DNA of 64,000 bases from Larkinella rosea. Its GTDB lineage: Bacteria > Bacteroidota > Bacteroidia > Cytophagales > Spirosomataceae. Positions within the stretch are counted from its first letter, which is position 1. The number at the start of each line of letters is the position of its first letter. The stretch lies in contig NZ_RQJO01000007.1 in NCBI RefSeq assembly GCF_003858635.1, positions 1,675,941 through 1,739,940 on the forward strand, read 5' to 3'. The notes below the pieces were generated by a model that was given only the letters and a program-made list of their open reading frames with translations, had not been told where the DNA came from and searched no databases. Position numbers and translations under genes: made by a program. This document shows, piece after piece, positions 1-8,629 of this stretch.

Positions 1-370
1 CTTACAACCCTCGTAAATATTACCGGGTCTAGACCTGTGTAAATCATTCCCAATGAGTGGGGAATAGTTTCCACAATTCATCTTTTTTTTCCATTTATAT
101 AAAAATTCAAAAATTGCTTTTTACCACTTTCCTTAGCCGTAATTGTCTGTATATCAGCGCTATTCTTTAATTCTTGGCGAGGAATTGAAAAACCGGTTTC
201 ACTTGGAATAGTATTTGAAACCTTTTTAAGTAATTCAGAAAAAGGGGTACCAGAAAACTACCTGTTTTTAAAATCACGTAGTTGTACGTACGCTAAAGCC
301 AATCCGATTGCTGAATTTTGTATCACATATCCAACAGATACTATATCAACACCATAATCTGAAAGTTACC
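1..370. other. gene-free AT-rich region
   Basis: No convincing coding frame is visible on either strand. The stretch is more AT-rich than the rest of the window and contains homopolymer T and A runs near 81-105. A 10-bp palindrome, GGTCTAGACC, lies at 26-35. The end of this stretch should hold the promoter of the small gene that starts at 371, but I cannot point to a convincing -33/-7 pair. Confidence 0.5.
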
Positions 371-535
371 ATGAAAAACGTTGTGCATAAAGAATGGAGA
401 ATTAACCGCCCTGGCCGTCGGTTCCGTTTTGAAGTCGATCAGATTTCTTTACTCGGTGTGTTAACGGTGATGATATTCGCCTATATTCTTTTCCACTTCA
501 TTTATCCGATCATTTCGAAAGGATTGTTCTGGTAA
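371..535 (+). CDS. small single-pass membrane protein, function unknown
   Basis: This 54-residue protein begins MKNVVHKEW, has a basic N-terminal half (RPGRRFRFE) and one strongly hydrophobic segment at about residues 27-50 (GVLTVMIFAYILFHFIYPII). It looks like a one-span inner-membrane protein with the basic end in the cytoplasm. The same frame opens further upstream with a TTG, but that extension is not membrane-like and the ATG at 371 is the better start. A strong terminator hairpin follows the stop codon, which supports a real transcript. I do not recognise the family. The convergent neighbour is feoB, with no functional link that I can see. Confidence 0.5.
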   Translation: MKNVVHKEWRINRPGRRFRFEVDQISLLGVLTVMIFAYILFHFIYPIISKGLFW

Positions 536-561
536 CAGCCACACCACGAACACGAAAAGAG

Positions 562-626
562 AAACCGATTTCCCGCAGAAACACCGTATTTAGAACCGGA
601 GATTCTGTGGGAAATCGGTTTTTTTT
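562..626 (+). terminator. Rho-independent terminator, convergent with feoB
   Basis: Arms at 562-578 and 605-621 form a 17-bp stem with one G-T type mismatch, followed on the plus strand by a run of eight T. The T run overlaps the feoB stop codon (625-627). The hairpin can also form in the feoB transcript, but the bases after it on that side are less T-rich, so it mainly serves the small upstream gene. Confidence 0.8.
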
Positions 627-2763
627 ATTTCATCAACTGGTAGACTAAAAAGGCTGAAACATAAGCCAGAACGCTCATATAAGCTAATTGAATCATGGGC
701 CATTTCCAGCCTTTTGTTTCGCGGTAAACCGTTGCAATTGTGCTCATACACATCATAGCAAAGACGTAAAAGATGAGCAGCGAAAATGCTACGGCGGGCG
801 TGTACATGGGGCCGCCGGTCTCCGGATTGATTTCTGTGGCCAGTCTCTGTTTAATGGTGGTGCTGTTTTCCTCATCGACACTACCAATGCTGTAGATGGT
901 CGCAATGGTGCCAACAAATACTTCACGTGCGGCAAATGAGCTAATGAGCGCAATTCCAATCTTCCAGTCGTAACCCAGTGGTTTAATGGCTGGCTCCAGG
1001 ACCTTACCGAACCGACCGGCATACGAGGCTTCCAGCTTTTCAGAAGCCACCCGGTTTTCAATTTCTTCCGCGGATCGATTCGCACTTTCCCGCCGGGCAC
1101 GGTTTTCGGCCTGTTCAAGGGCATCGCCCGGCCCATAAGAAGCAAGCACCCACAATACGATTGAAATGGCAACAATGACCCGCCCGGCTTGCCAGACAAA
1201 GGAAGTAACGCTATCCCAAACCGTAATGCCGACGTGATTCCAGCGTGGCCATTTATAGGTGGGCAACTCCATCACAAACAGGCTGCGCTCCCTTGCTTTA
1301 ATGATGATTTTAAAGATATAAGCTCCCAATAGGGCCGCCGAAAGGCCGAGGAGATACAAACCCATCATGACGATTCCCTGCAAATTGAGAAATCCCAATA
1401 CGGTTTTTTCCGGCACAACCAGGGCAATCAAAATGGTATAGATGGGTAATCGGGCCGAGCAACTCATCAGCGGAGTTACCAGAATAGTAATCAGCCTTTC
1501 GCGCCAGGAACCAATGCTACGGGTAGCCATCAGGGCCGGAACGGCGCAGGCTACGCCCGAAATCAGCGGGACCACGCTCCGGCCATTCAGGCCAAACTGC
1601 CGCATCACGCGGTCCATCAGAACCATAACCCGCGACATGTATCCGGATTCTTCAAGCAGTGAAACCAGCAGAAACAGGAATGCAATCTGGGGGATAAACA
1701 CAACGACCCCCCCTACTCCGGCAATGATCCCATCGGTTAGTAAATCCGTCAGCGGACCTTCCGGTAAGCTTTCGTGCAAGGTGCCGTTGAGCCAGGCTAC
1801 GCCCGCGTCGATGCCATCGACAAACGGCTGCGCCCAGGCAAAGATCGCCTGAAAAATCAGCAGCAAAACCGTTGCGAAAATGGCGTATCCCCAAACCGGA
1901 TGCAGTAAAAACCGGTCAATCCGCTGGCTCCAGGTTGACTGGTCGAGGGGGCGGCTGTCGGTCACAACGTTTTTAACAATATCGCCAATGTGCTGGTAAC
2001 GCCCAATGGTCTCTTTTGCCTGAAAATCAAGCTCTTTGAACTGGTATTTCTCAATCAGATCGTCCAGCTTAACCCGTTGAGGAGTTTCCAGAAATGAAAA
2101 ACCGTCGTGCTGAATGAGGTATTGCAAGGCAATGTAATTATTAGTCAACTGATAGTGTTGACGAACGTCCGCCATCAGTCCCTTCATATCCTGTCCCGAC
2201 GCATGCATCGCGAGTTCTGGATCAAAGAATAATTTTGAAGCTGTCACCGGATGCGCGATCTGCCTTTCAATTGCCTGTTTCAAGAGGTCAAGCCCCTCGC
2301 CCACCCGAGCATTGATTTTGACAACCGGAACCCCCAGTTGCATCGCCAACCGAACGGCGTTGATTTCTACCTGTTGCTGCCGGGCAATGTCCAGCATGTT
2401 CAGTGCCAGAATAACCGGTACACCCAAATCCTGAATCTGGGTAAACAGCAGCAGATTACGATTTAAATTGGACGCATCGACCACCACAATGGCAACATCG
2501 GGATAATCCGGGTGTTGCGGATTGGCCAAAATATCGGTTACGACCTGTTCGTCGAGCGATTTAGGATAGATACTGTATACACCCGGCAAATCGACCACCG
2601 TCATTTCGGTGGTTTCATTCAGAAAAGCTGTTCCTGATTTTTTATCGACCGTTACACCGGGGAAATTGCCTACTTTCTGCCGAAGTCCGGTCAGTTCATT
2701 AAATAACGAAGATTTTCCGGAATTCGGATTGCCAACAAGGGCGACGACTGGTTTTGATTTCAA
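625..2763 (-). CDS. feoB: ferrous iron transporter FeoB
   Basis: Inner-membrane Fe(II) importer with a cytosolic G domain and a polytopic membrane domain. The G1 motif GNPNSGKSS is at residues 11-19, the G2/switch region NFPGVTVD at about 33-40, G3 DLPG at 58-61 and G4 NMLD at 122-125. The two Gate regions are recognisable in SGVACAVPALMATRS and SFAAREVFVGTIATIYS. At 712 residues it is slightly shorter than E. coli FeoB (773). The start is odd: the only plausible codon before the G1 motif is a TTG at 2761-2763, with no in-frame ATG back to the upstream stop. feoA lies 58 bp upstream on the same strand, so feoA-feoB is very likely one transcript. Confidence 0.96.
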   Translation of the reverse strand: MKSKPVVALVGNPNSGKSSLFNELTGLRQKVGNFPGVTVDKKSGTAFLNETTEMTVVDLPGVYSIYPKSLDEQVVTDILANPQHPDYPDVAIVVVDASNLNRNLLLFTQIQDLGVPVILALNMLDIARQQQVEINAVRLAMQLGVPVVKINARVGEGLDLLKQAIERQIAHPVTASKLFFDPELAMHASGQDMKGLMADVRQHYQLTNNYIALQYLIQHDGFSFLETPQRVKLDDLIEKYQFKELDFQAKETIGRYQHIGDIVKNVVTDSRPLDQSTWSQRIDRFLLHPVWGYAIFATVLLLIFQAIFAWAQPFVDGIDAGVAWLNGTLHESLPEGPLTDLLTDGIIAGVGGVVVFIPQIAFLFLLVSLLEESGYMSRVMVLMDRVMRQFGLNGRSVVPLISGVACAVPALMATRSIGSWRERLITILVTPLMSCSARLPIYTILIALVVPEKTVLGFLNLQGIVMMGLYLLGLSAALLGAYIFKIIIKARERSLFVMELPTYKWPRWNHVGITVWDSVTSFVWQAGRVIVAISIVLWVLASYGPGDALEQAENRARRESANRSAEEIENRVASEKLEASYAGRFGKVLEPAIKPLGYDWKIGIALISSFAAREVFVGTIATIYSIGSVDEENSTTIKQRLATEINPETGGPMYTPAVAFSLLIFYVFAMMCMSTIATVYRETKGWKWPMIQLAYMSVLAYVSAFLVYQLMK

Positions 2764-2821
2764 TGATTCAACAGTATTAATAGCTAGTAAACGCCTGCCG
2801 TTTGCCAGCTAAGGAATGATA

Positions 2822-3061
2822 TTATTCAACCAAAATGGTGGCCGCTTCCGATTTTCGCATCGACAGACAATAGCCCGAAACGTTGAGGCAAATTGGATCT
2901 CCGAGGGGAGCTTTACAATGGAGTGAAACCTCCGTACCCGGCAAACAACCCATTTCGAGCAGCTTTAACGACATCCATTGATCGCTGAAGGATTGAATCA
3001 CGGCCTTTTCACCGAGCTTCAGATCCGCCACACTCCGCTTGCCAGCCTTTCGAGTCATCAT
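2822..3061 (-). CDS. feoA: FeoA-like iron transport accessory protein
   Basis: This 79-residue protein has the single SH3-like FeoA fold, recognised from the conserved core SLKLLEMGCLPGTEV (about residues 31-45) and the C-terminal MRKSEAATILV that matches the usual ending (R-x-x-E-A--I-V). FeoA is a small cytosolic protein thought to assist or gate FeoB. It precedes feoB by 58 bp on the same strand, the usual order. The start could be the first or second ATG of the double ATG at 3056-3061. The upstream spacer to ccmB is divergent and should hold the feo promoter, but I see no certain Fur-type operator. Confidence 0.9.
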   Translation of the reverse strand: MMTRKAGKRSVADLKLGEKAVIQSFSDQWMSLKLLEMGCLPGTEVSLHCKAPLGDPICLNVSGYCLSMRKSEAATILVE

Positions 3062-3369
3062 GGCAATTTATTTAGAATTATTACAAACTAACGCAAGTTA
3101 ATGCTTATCCATTCGTATTTACAACTAATGGCGTGAAAATTCCCATTTTAGAATCGAATTCGAAAAAACGATAAAACTAGTTAGAATTACCTGAGTGATC
3201 GATTACCGCGAAATAATCCCAAACCTGTAGACTATTATCAAAAAAACCGGAATTTTTATCAAGCTGAACTGGGGTTTGTGTTGTAATTTTGCGAAACGGA
3301 AACAGGACTACGAAAACGTTCCTCCTACAATCCGGTCATTAATGGACCTACGTCCAACGCCAGAGCGAA
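3062..3369. promoter_or_regulatory. divergent promoter region between feoA and ccmB
   Basis: A 308-bp gene-free spacer separates two divergent operons. On the plus strand TAATTTTG at 3284-3291 matches the Bacteroidota -7 consensus TAnnTTTG exactly and would give a leader of roughly 70 nt before ccmB. No clear TTTG -33 element sits at the expected distance. On the minus strand the feo side is AT-rich without a clean consensus match. No hairpin like those elsewhere in the window is present. Confidence 0.4.
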
Positions 3370-4038
3370 ATGCAACAGATCAGGGTGCTAATCGGCAAGG
3401 AATTTCGGTTGGAATGGCGGCAACGCTACGCCCTGAATGGCATGCTGCTGTATATTGTCAGTACGGTTTTTGTCTGTTTTCTGAGTTTTAGCCTGCGCCG
3501 AAATCAACTGACGCCGATGGTCTGGAACACCCTCTTCTGGATTATTCTGCTGTTTACCGCCATCAATGCCATCGCCAAAAGCTTTGTACAGGAACGTTCC
3601 GGACGGCTTTTGTACTATTATACGCTGATCAGTCCGCAGAAAATCATCCTGTCGAAAATTCTGTACAATACGTTGTTGATGCTGGTGCTGGCCGGTTTGG
3701 GGTTCACGATTTATACGCTGGTGATGGGTGTTCCGGGTCAGGATATGGACATGCCGTTGTTTATCGTTAATCTGTTATTGGGCGCGGTTGGCTTTGCGGC
3801 TTCACTGACACTGGTGGCTGGCATTGCTTCAAAGGCAGAAAATAGCGCGACGCTGATGGCGGTTTTGAGTTTCCCGGTGGTGCTTCCGTTGCTGCTTATG
3901 CTGATTCGTGTATCAAAAAATGCACTTGATGGCTTAGACCGTAGCGTTAGTCTGGACGAAATCGGTACTTTGCTGGCCATCGACGCCATCGTTCTGGTAC
4001 TTTCGATCCTGTTATTTCCCTATTTGTGGAGAAGTTAA
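3370..4038 (+). CDS. ccmB: cytochrome c maturation haem exporter subunit CcmB
   Basis: A 222-residue inner-membrane protein with about six hydrophobic segments, matching the length and pattern of CcmB. The N-terminal GKEFRLEWRQRYALNG and the following FAxxxQERSGRLLYYY-like stretch (residues about 68-85) are typical of the family. CcmB forms the membrane part of the CcmAB transporter that drives release of haem-loaded CcmE. It is the first gene of a plus-strand ccm run and is separated from ccmC by 1 bp, so the two are translationally coupled. The ATPase partner CcmA is not encoded in this window. Confidence 0.9.
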   Translation: MQQIRVLIGKEFRLEWRQRYALNGMLLYIVSTVFVCFLSFSLRRNQLTPMVWNTLFWIILLFTAINAIAKSFVQERSGRLLYYYTLISPQKIILSKILYNTLLMLVLAGLGFTIYTLVMGVPGQDMDMPLFIVNLLLGAVGFAASLTLVAGIASKAENSATLMAVLSFPVVLPLLLMLIRVSKNALDGLDRSVSLDEIGTLLAIDAIVLVLSILLFPYLWRS

Positions 4039-4039
4039 T

Positions 4040-4744
4040 ATGACTATGAAAAAAAATTGGTGGAAAGCCCTGGCCGTCGTCATCATGACGTACGTTATCT
4101 GGGTTGGAATCATGGGTAAAGTTCCTCGTCAGCCGATTCTGAACGAGAGCATCCGGAACGTTTATTTTCACGTACCGCTGTGGTTTTCAATGGTAATCCT
4201 CATGCTAACGTCCATGATCTTTTCCATTCGTTACCTTCGGAAAGGCCGGCTGGACGACGATCATGTTTCCGTTGAATTTGCCAATACCGCCATTTTATAC
4301 GGTATTCTGGGTTGCGCGACGGGCTCGCTTTGGGCCAGCATTACCTGGGGGGATCCCTGGCCAAACGACCCGAAACTGAACAGTGTGGCCGTGGGTATGC
4401 TCATGTATTTTGCCTACCTGATCCTGCGCAACTCATTCGACGACGAACTTCGCCGAGCCCGCATCTCGGCGATTTACAACATTTTTGCTTTTGCGGTTTT
4501 TGTTCCGCTGATTTTCATATTGCCCCGGCTCACGGATTCGCTGCACCCGGGCAACGGCGGCAACCCGGCTTTTGGAAAGTACGACATGGACAACGGCATG
4601 CGGATGGTGTTGTATCCGGCCGTCATTGGGATGACCCTGCTCGGCGTCTGGATGACGCAATTGCGGGTGCGCCTTCGCCGACTCCGCGATCACCTGGACA
4701 ACGTAAATGATACGCTGCCGAAAGCCCATTCGACCGCGGAATGA
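4040..4744 (+). CDS. ccmC: haem-handling protein CcmC (CcsA/CcmF superfamily)
   Basis: A 234-residue polytopic protein that presents haem to CcmE on the periplasmic side of the inner membrane. The family signature is visible as FHVPLWF near residue 45 and the tryptophan-rich WASITWGDPW at about 98-107, a version of the WWD motif. Two alternative starts are in frame (ATG at 4040 and 4046). The C terminus is arginine-rich (LRVRLRRLRDHL) and cytoplasmic. It sits between ccmB and a ccmD-like gene, the standard order of the System I operon. Confidence 0.92.
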   Translation: MTMKKNWWKALAVVIMTYVIWVGIMGKVPRQPILNESIRNVYFHVPLWFSMVILMLTSMIFSIRYLRKGRLDDDHVSVEFANTAILYGILGCATGSLWASITWGDPWPNDPKLNSVAVGMLMYFAYLILRNSFDDELRRARISAIYNIFAFAVFVPLIFILPRLTDSLHPGNGGNPAFGKYDMDNGMRMVLYPAVIGMTLLGVWMTQLRVRLRRLRDHLDNVNDTLPKAHSTAE

Positions 4745-4786
4745 TTACCCGTTTAAACTTGTTACCACTTTACACTACTCACTACT

Positions 4787-4993
4787 ATGATACATAAATT
4801 CCTCGTCCTTTGCTTCCTGTTACTGCTGTCGTTCCGTTCGCAGGCTCAGGAAATTGAGATGGCAGACAAACTGCGGGCCGACGGTAAAATATGGGTTGTC
4901 GTCGCCGTATTTTTAGTCACGTTTGCGGGCGTTGTTTTGTACCTGATCCGCCTGGACACCAAAATCAGTAAACTGGAAAAGGAGATTAAATAG
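4787..4993 (+). CDS. ccmD: CcmD-like small membrane protein
   Basis: A 68-residue protein with an N-terminal hydrophobic signal-like segment ending near SFRSQAQ, a second hydrophobic span (WVVVAVFLVTFAGVVLYLI) and a charged tail DTKISKLEKEIK that could form a short coiled coil. CcmD helps the CcmABC complex release holo-CcmE. The call rests mainly on position between ccmC and ccmE and on the small size and single conserved span. The extra N-terminal signal-like segment differs from proteobacterial CcmD but is usual for Bacteroidota CcmD-family proteins. Confidence 0.75.
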   Translation: MIHKFLVLCFLLLLSFRSQAQEIEMADKLRADGKIWVVVAVFLVTFAGVVLYLIRLDTKISKLEKEIK

Positions 4994-5000
4994 CTAAATA

Positions 5001-5076
5001 GACAAGAGAGTTTAGACAAGAGAAGTGAGATTTTACTGGTTGTAGTGTCTTTACGCTCTTATCTAACGTCTTTCCT
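5001..5076. repeat. imperfect inverted repeat, GACAAGAGAG family
   Basis: The left arm (5001-5030) matches 27 of 30 bases of the left arm of the repeat at 9931-9960, so the two are copies of one dispersed element. The right arm (about 5047-5076) is a diverged complement; the best-paired part is 5009-5026 with 5052-5070. It fills most of the gap between the ccmD-like gene and ccmE. Confidence 0.65.
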
Positions 5077-5083
5077 CTAAATC

Positions 5084-5524
5084 ATGAAAAAAACACATAT
5101 TCTCGGTATTGTTGTCATTGCGCTGGCCATTGGTATTATCATTTCGACCGCCGGTGACGCCAGTTCGTATGTTACATTCACCCAGGCCGCCGAAATGGCT
5201 AAAAGTGGGGAATCCGATGGCGTTCACGTGGTTGGTAAACTGACCAAGGATGCGCAGGGTAAAATCATCAACATGGTTTATCAGCCCCAGATCGACCCGA
5301 ATCGTTTTGAATTCTCGTTGGTCGACACCGAAAACCACACGCAGAAAGTGGTGTACAATTCACCCAAACCGCAGGATTTCGACCGCTCGGAACAAGTGGT
5401 TGTTATTGGCAGCATGCAGGGTGATCATTTCCGCGCCGATAAGATTCTGCTGAAATGCCCTTCGAAATACCAGGAAAACAAGCTGGAAACAAAGGAGTAC
5501 GAAGCTAAAACTGCAAAATTGTAA
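5084..5524 (+). CDS. ccmE: periplasmic haem chaperone CcmE, CxxxY type
   Basis: A 146-residue protein with an N-terminal membrane anchor (about residues 5-22) and the CcmE OB-fold domain (VVGKLTKD, FSLVDTENHTQKVVY, VVVIGSMQGDHFRADKILLKCPSKY). In most CcmE proteins the haem is held covalently by histidine in a HxxxY motif. Here the corresponding site reads CPSKY, with cysteine at residue 125 and tyrosine at 129. Such CxxxY CcmE proteins are known from archaea and Desulfovibrio, where the Ccm system is reduced. It lies between the ccmD-like gene and ccmF, each spacer carrying a repeat. Confidence 0.93.
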   Translation: MKKTHILGIVVIALAIGIIISTAGDASSYVTFTQAAEMAKSGESDGVHVVGKLTKDAQGKIINMVYQPQIDPNRFEFSLVDTENHTQKVVYNSPKPQDFDRSEQVVVIGSMQGDHFRADKILLKCPSKYQENKLETKEYEAKTAKL

Positions 5525-5597
5525 ATGGATAGTTCTAAATGGTTAAATTAGAAAAAGCGCTTAGCCATTCAACCATTTTCAACCATTTAAGCCATTC
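5525..5597. repeat. weak inverted repeat, ATGGTT/AACCAT words
   Basis: The spacer between ccmE and ccmF contains TAAATGGTT at 5536-5544, complementary to AACCATTTA at 5581-5589, and several near-copies of the word AACCATT and GCCATT on the right side. The pairing is only 9 bp perfect, with further scattered matches. It looks like a decayed member of the intergenic inverted-repeat class. Confidence 0.4.
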
Positions 5598-5609
5598 GAT
5601 CCTTCCATC

Positions 5610-8252
5610 ATGATTCATACGACCGTCGGTAATATCGGCCATCTTTTTGTTATTATTTCATTTGTAACCGCTTTGATGTCGACGGTTGCCTACCTCCGGA
5701 TTTCGCTGGCGGGCAACGACTTACTTCAGAACAAGCAGGAAGTGACGCAATGGCGCTGGCTGGCCCGTGGTGCGTTTTACGTTCATGGTGTCGCCATTTT
5801 CGGCATTGTTGCCTGCCTGTTCCAGATTATTTCCAACCATTATTACGAATACCACTACGCCTGGAATTACTCTTCACGGGCGTTACCAACCGAGTACATT
5901 ATCTCCAGTTTCTGGCATGGACAGGAAGGAAGTTTTCTGCTGTGGTTGTTCTGGAATGCGATTTTGGGTGTCGTTCTGATTCATACAAACCGCGACGACC
6001 GCGCCAAAAGCACCAGCTCGCGGCAGTGGGAAGCCCCGATGATGACGGTTTTTGCCCTCGTTCAGGCCTTCCTGGCGTCGATGATCTTAGGCATCGTATT
6101 TGGCGATACCTTCAAAATCGGCAGTTCGCCGTTTATGTTGCTGCGGGATGCTATACCTGATGCGCCGATCTTTACCAGTAATCCGAATTACGTTCCGGAA
6201 GACGGTAAGGGCATGAATCCGCTTTTGCAGAATTACTGGATGGTAATCCACCCGCCGACCCTGTTTCTGGGATACGCCACAACGTTGATTCCGTTCGCGT
6301 TTTGCATTGCCGGTTTGTGGAAAAATGAGCCAAAAGAATGGATGCGCCCCGCTCTGCCCTGGGCGTTGTTTTCGGCAATGGTGCTGGGGGTTGGTATTCT
6401 GATGGGTGGCTACTGGGCGTACGAAACGCTCAATTTTGGCGGTTACTGGAACTGGGACCCGGTCGAGAATTCGGTTCTGGTGCCCTGGATGGTGCTGATT
6501 GCCGCCATTCACGCCATGTTGATTGCTAAAAAAAGCTCGACGGGTTTGAAAACCGCCATTATTCTGTCAGTTGCTACTTTTCTGTTGATTCTCTATTCTA
6601 CCTTCCTGACCCGCAGCGGTATTCTGGGCAATTCGTCCGTACACTCCTTTACGGATTTGGGGCTTTCGGGCCAGCTGCTGATTTACATGATGGTGTTCGT
6701 CGTCATGGCGGTTTTCATCATCAGCGTGAAGTGGAAACTGATCGAAAAAGACGCCGAAGAAATTTCCGTTTATTCCAGAGAATTCTGGCTATTTATTGGT
6801 GCCGTTATCCTGTGTCTGGCCGGTTTTCAGGTTCTGAATACAACCTCGTTTCCGGTTTATAACAAAATTGGCGAATCGTTTGGGTTTAGTCCCAACATCG
6901 CCATGCCCGCCGATCAGGTGGCCCATTACAACAAATTCCAGGTCTGGTTCTTTTCAGCGATTGTGCTGCTCACCGGAATTGGTCAATACATCTGGTGGAA
7001 GAAAATCGGCAAAGGCAATCTGAATTCCCTCATCACATCGGGCATCATCACCTTGCTCATCAGCGGTGGTTTGATTGCCTACGGTAACATTACCAAACCG
7101 GCTTTTATGGTGTTGCTCACCGCATCGGTTTTTGCCCTGGTGGCTAATGGAAGCATTTTATGGGGAATTATTCGCGGGAATTACCGGCTTTCGGGCGGAG
7201 CCGTCGCTCACATCGGCGTGGCGCTGATGCTGATCGGGATTCTGTTTTCGGCCGGTTACTCCAAGATCGTTTCCCTGAACAATACCGGTATGCTGATATC
7301 GAAGGGGGAAGATTTTACCAAAAACGACAATAAAGAGAATAAAGAAAACGTCATTTTGTGGCTGAATCAACCGCAGAAAATGAGCGGTTATCTGCTGACG
7401 TACCGCGGTCAGCGGATCGAGATTCGCGATGTACCCGACTATGTTCCCCGCGATTGGGTGGAGCAGATTGAAGGAGGCAGCCCCGAACTGAGCTTCCACG
7501 GAATTGCGCTGCGGGATATCGAACAGAACGGTAAACTATACCATAAAAAAGGCGATACGGTGGCGCTGCACCCCGAAAATACGTATTACGAGGTCGAATA
7601 CCGGGAACCGGGCGGGAAGGTTTTCACCTTGTTTCCGCGTGGTCAGATTAACAATCAGATGGGCGCAGGCGGTTTTCTGCCCTCACCGGACATTCGCCGG
7701 ATGCCGGGCAAAGATTTGTATACCTACGTTGCGACGGTTCCGGATCCTTCCAGCGAAGACACCTGGAGCCCCACTGAAACGTACCGGATTGCACCGAAAG
7801 ATACTTTTTTTGTCAATGACTACGTAGCGGTTTTTGACAACGTTGTGCAAACCCGCGAGATTGAAGGAACGCCCCTCGGACCCAATGATGCCGCCGTGAA
7901 AGCCGTCATTCGGGTGCTCGATAAAGAGCGGGAATACACCCTCCAACCGGCTTTTATCATCAAAAACCGCATGGTGGGTCGGCAGGCCGAAACCAATGCC
8001 GAACTGGGCCTGCGGATTCAGTTGAACGAAATTGATCCCCGTACCGGTTTATTTACGTTCACGGCCAACACCACCCAGCGCGATTACATCGTGATGAAAG
8101 CGAAGGAAATGCCGCTGATCAACTTCCTCTGGATCGGAACCTTTGTCCTGGTCATCGGTTTCTCAATGGCTGCCATTCGCCGTTACAACGAGTTTACCAA
8201 AATGCGGGATAAGGAGAAGAAAAAACCGTCGTTAGTAGCCAGTTCCAGATAG
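5610..8252 (+). CDS. ccmF: haem lyase subunit CcmF (CcsA superfamily), long form
   Basis: An 880-residue polytopic inner-membrane protein that attaches haem to apocytochrome c. The WWD motif is seen as NFGGYWNWDPVENS at about residues 275-288, followed by VPWMVLIAAIHAML; the early motif SFWHGQEGSFLLWLFW (about 100-115) and conserved H/R-rich TRSGILGNSSVHSFTDLG region (about 335-352) also fit CcmF. Proteobacterial CcmF is about 650 residues. The excess lies mostly in a large periplasmic segment (about 560-840) before the last membrane span. The ccmG thioreductase and ccmH genes that usually follow are absent here. Confidence 0.94.
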   Translation: MIHTTVGNIGHLFVIISFVTALMSTVAYLRISLAGNDLLQNKQEVTQWRWLARGAFYVHGVAIFGIVACLFQIISNHYYEYHYAWNYSSRALPTEYIISSFWHGQEGSFLLWLFWNAILGVVLIHTNRDDRAKSTSSRQWEAPMMTVFALVQAFLASMILGIVFGDTFKIGSSPFMLLRDAIPDAPIFTSNPNYVPEDGKGMNPLLQNYWMVIHPPTLFLGYATTLIPFAFCIAGLWKNEPKEWMRPALPWALFSAMVLGVGILMGGYWAYETLNFGGYWNWDPVENSVLVPWMVLIAAIHAMLIAKKSSTGLKTAIILSVATFLLILYSTFLTRSGILGNSSVHSFTDLGLSGQLLIYMMVFVVMAVFIISVKWKLIEKDAEEISVYSREFWLFIGAVILCLAGFQVLNTTSFPVYNKIGESFGFSPNIAMPADQVAHYNKFQVWFFSAIVLLTGIGQYIWWKKIGKGNLNSLITSGIITLLISGGLIAYGNITKPAFMVLLTASVFALVANGSILWGIIRGNYRLSGGAVAHIGVALMLIGILFSAGYSKIVSLNNTGMLISKGEDFTKNDNKENKENVILWLNQPQKMSGYLLTYRGQRIEIRDVPDYVPRDWVEQIEGGSPELSFHGIALRDIEQNGKLYHKKGDTVALHPENTYYEVEYREPGGKVFTLFPRGQINNQMGAGGFLPSPDIRRMPGKDLYTYVATVPDPSSEDTWSPTETYRIAPKDTFFVNDYVAVFDNVVQTREIEGTPLGPNDAAVKAVIRVLDKEREYTLQPAFIIKNRMVGRQAETNAELGLRIQLNEIDPRTGLFTFTANTTQRDYIVMKAKEMPLINFLWIGTFVLVIGFSMAAIRRYNEFTKMRDKEKKKPSLVASSR

Positions 8253-8259
8253 TCCGTCT

Positions 8260-8487
8260 ATGAGAATCCGCGAAACCGTCCTCATCTCACTGGCCGTCGG
8301 CTGCCTCCTTTTATGGATTCTGGAGTTCCGCCGAACCCGGACGTTTGGGGAACATTACTGGCTAATTATGCTGTGTCTGGCGTTTTTGCTGGCTTTTATG
8401 TATGTTCGTGGTATGCACCTGAACCGGCCAGCCCAAAAACCGTCGGTACCAGCGAAACAGTCCGGAAAAAAGAAAAGAAAATCCTAG
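8260..8487 (+). CDS. small two-span membrane protein downstream of ccmF
   Basis: This 75-residue protein has hydrophobic segments at about residues 7-22 (VLISLAVGCLLLWILEF) and 33-50 (YWLIMLCLAFLLAFMYV) and a lysine-rich tail (AKQSGKKKRKS). It begins 7 bp after the ccmF stop, so it belongs to the ccm transcript. I do not recognise a named family. A role in haem or cytochrome assembly is inferred from position only. The stop codon (8485-8487) already forms part of the following inverted repeat. Confidence 0.6.
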   Translation: MRIRETVLISLAVGCLLLWILEFRRTRTFGEHYWLIMLCLAFLLAFMYVRGMHLNRPAQKPSVPAKQSGKKKRKS

Positions 8488-8624
8488 ACTATGATTACGG
8501 TAATTTGACTGTGATTAGGGTGATTTTAGTGGTGAGTAAGTTAAACTGAAACGGATTTCCTTTTCAGTTACCGCCATCACTAAATCACTGCAATCACTGT
8601 CAAATCACCGTAATTATAGTCCAG
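8485..8624. repeat. long inverted repeat, GATTACGGTGATT family
   Basis: Arms of about 60 nt (8487-8548 and 8564-8622) are complementary with scattered mismatches; the outer arms read GACTATGATTACGGTAATTT and its near-complement. The element runs from the stop codon of the small membrane gene to within 8 bp of the next start codon. The outer 19 nt closely match the arms of the repeat at 13550-13678. Confidence 0.85.
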
Positions 8625-8629
8625 CAATT

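Noticed and set aside
308-370. Upstream extension of the small membrane gene with a TTG start
   Set aside because: The extension is not membrane-like, and the ATG at 371 gives a compact protein that fits the following terminator.
3062-3200. Fur-type iron operator before feoA
   Set aside because: AT-rich words are present but no 19-bp palindrome close to a Fur consensus can be shown.
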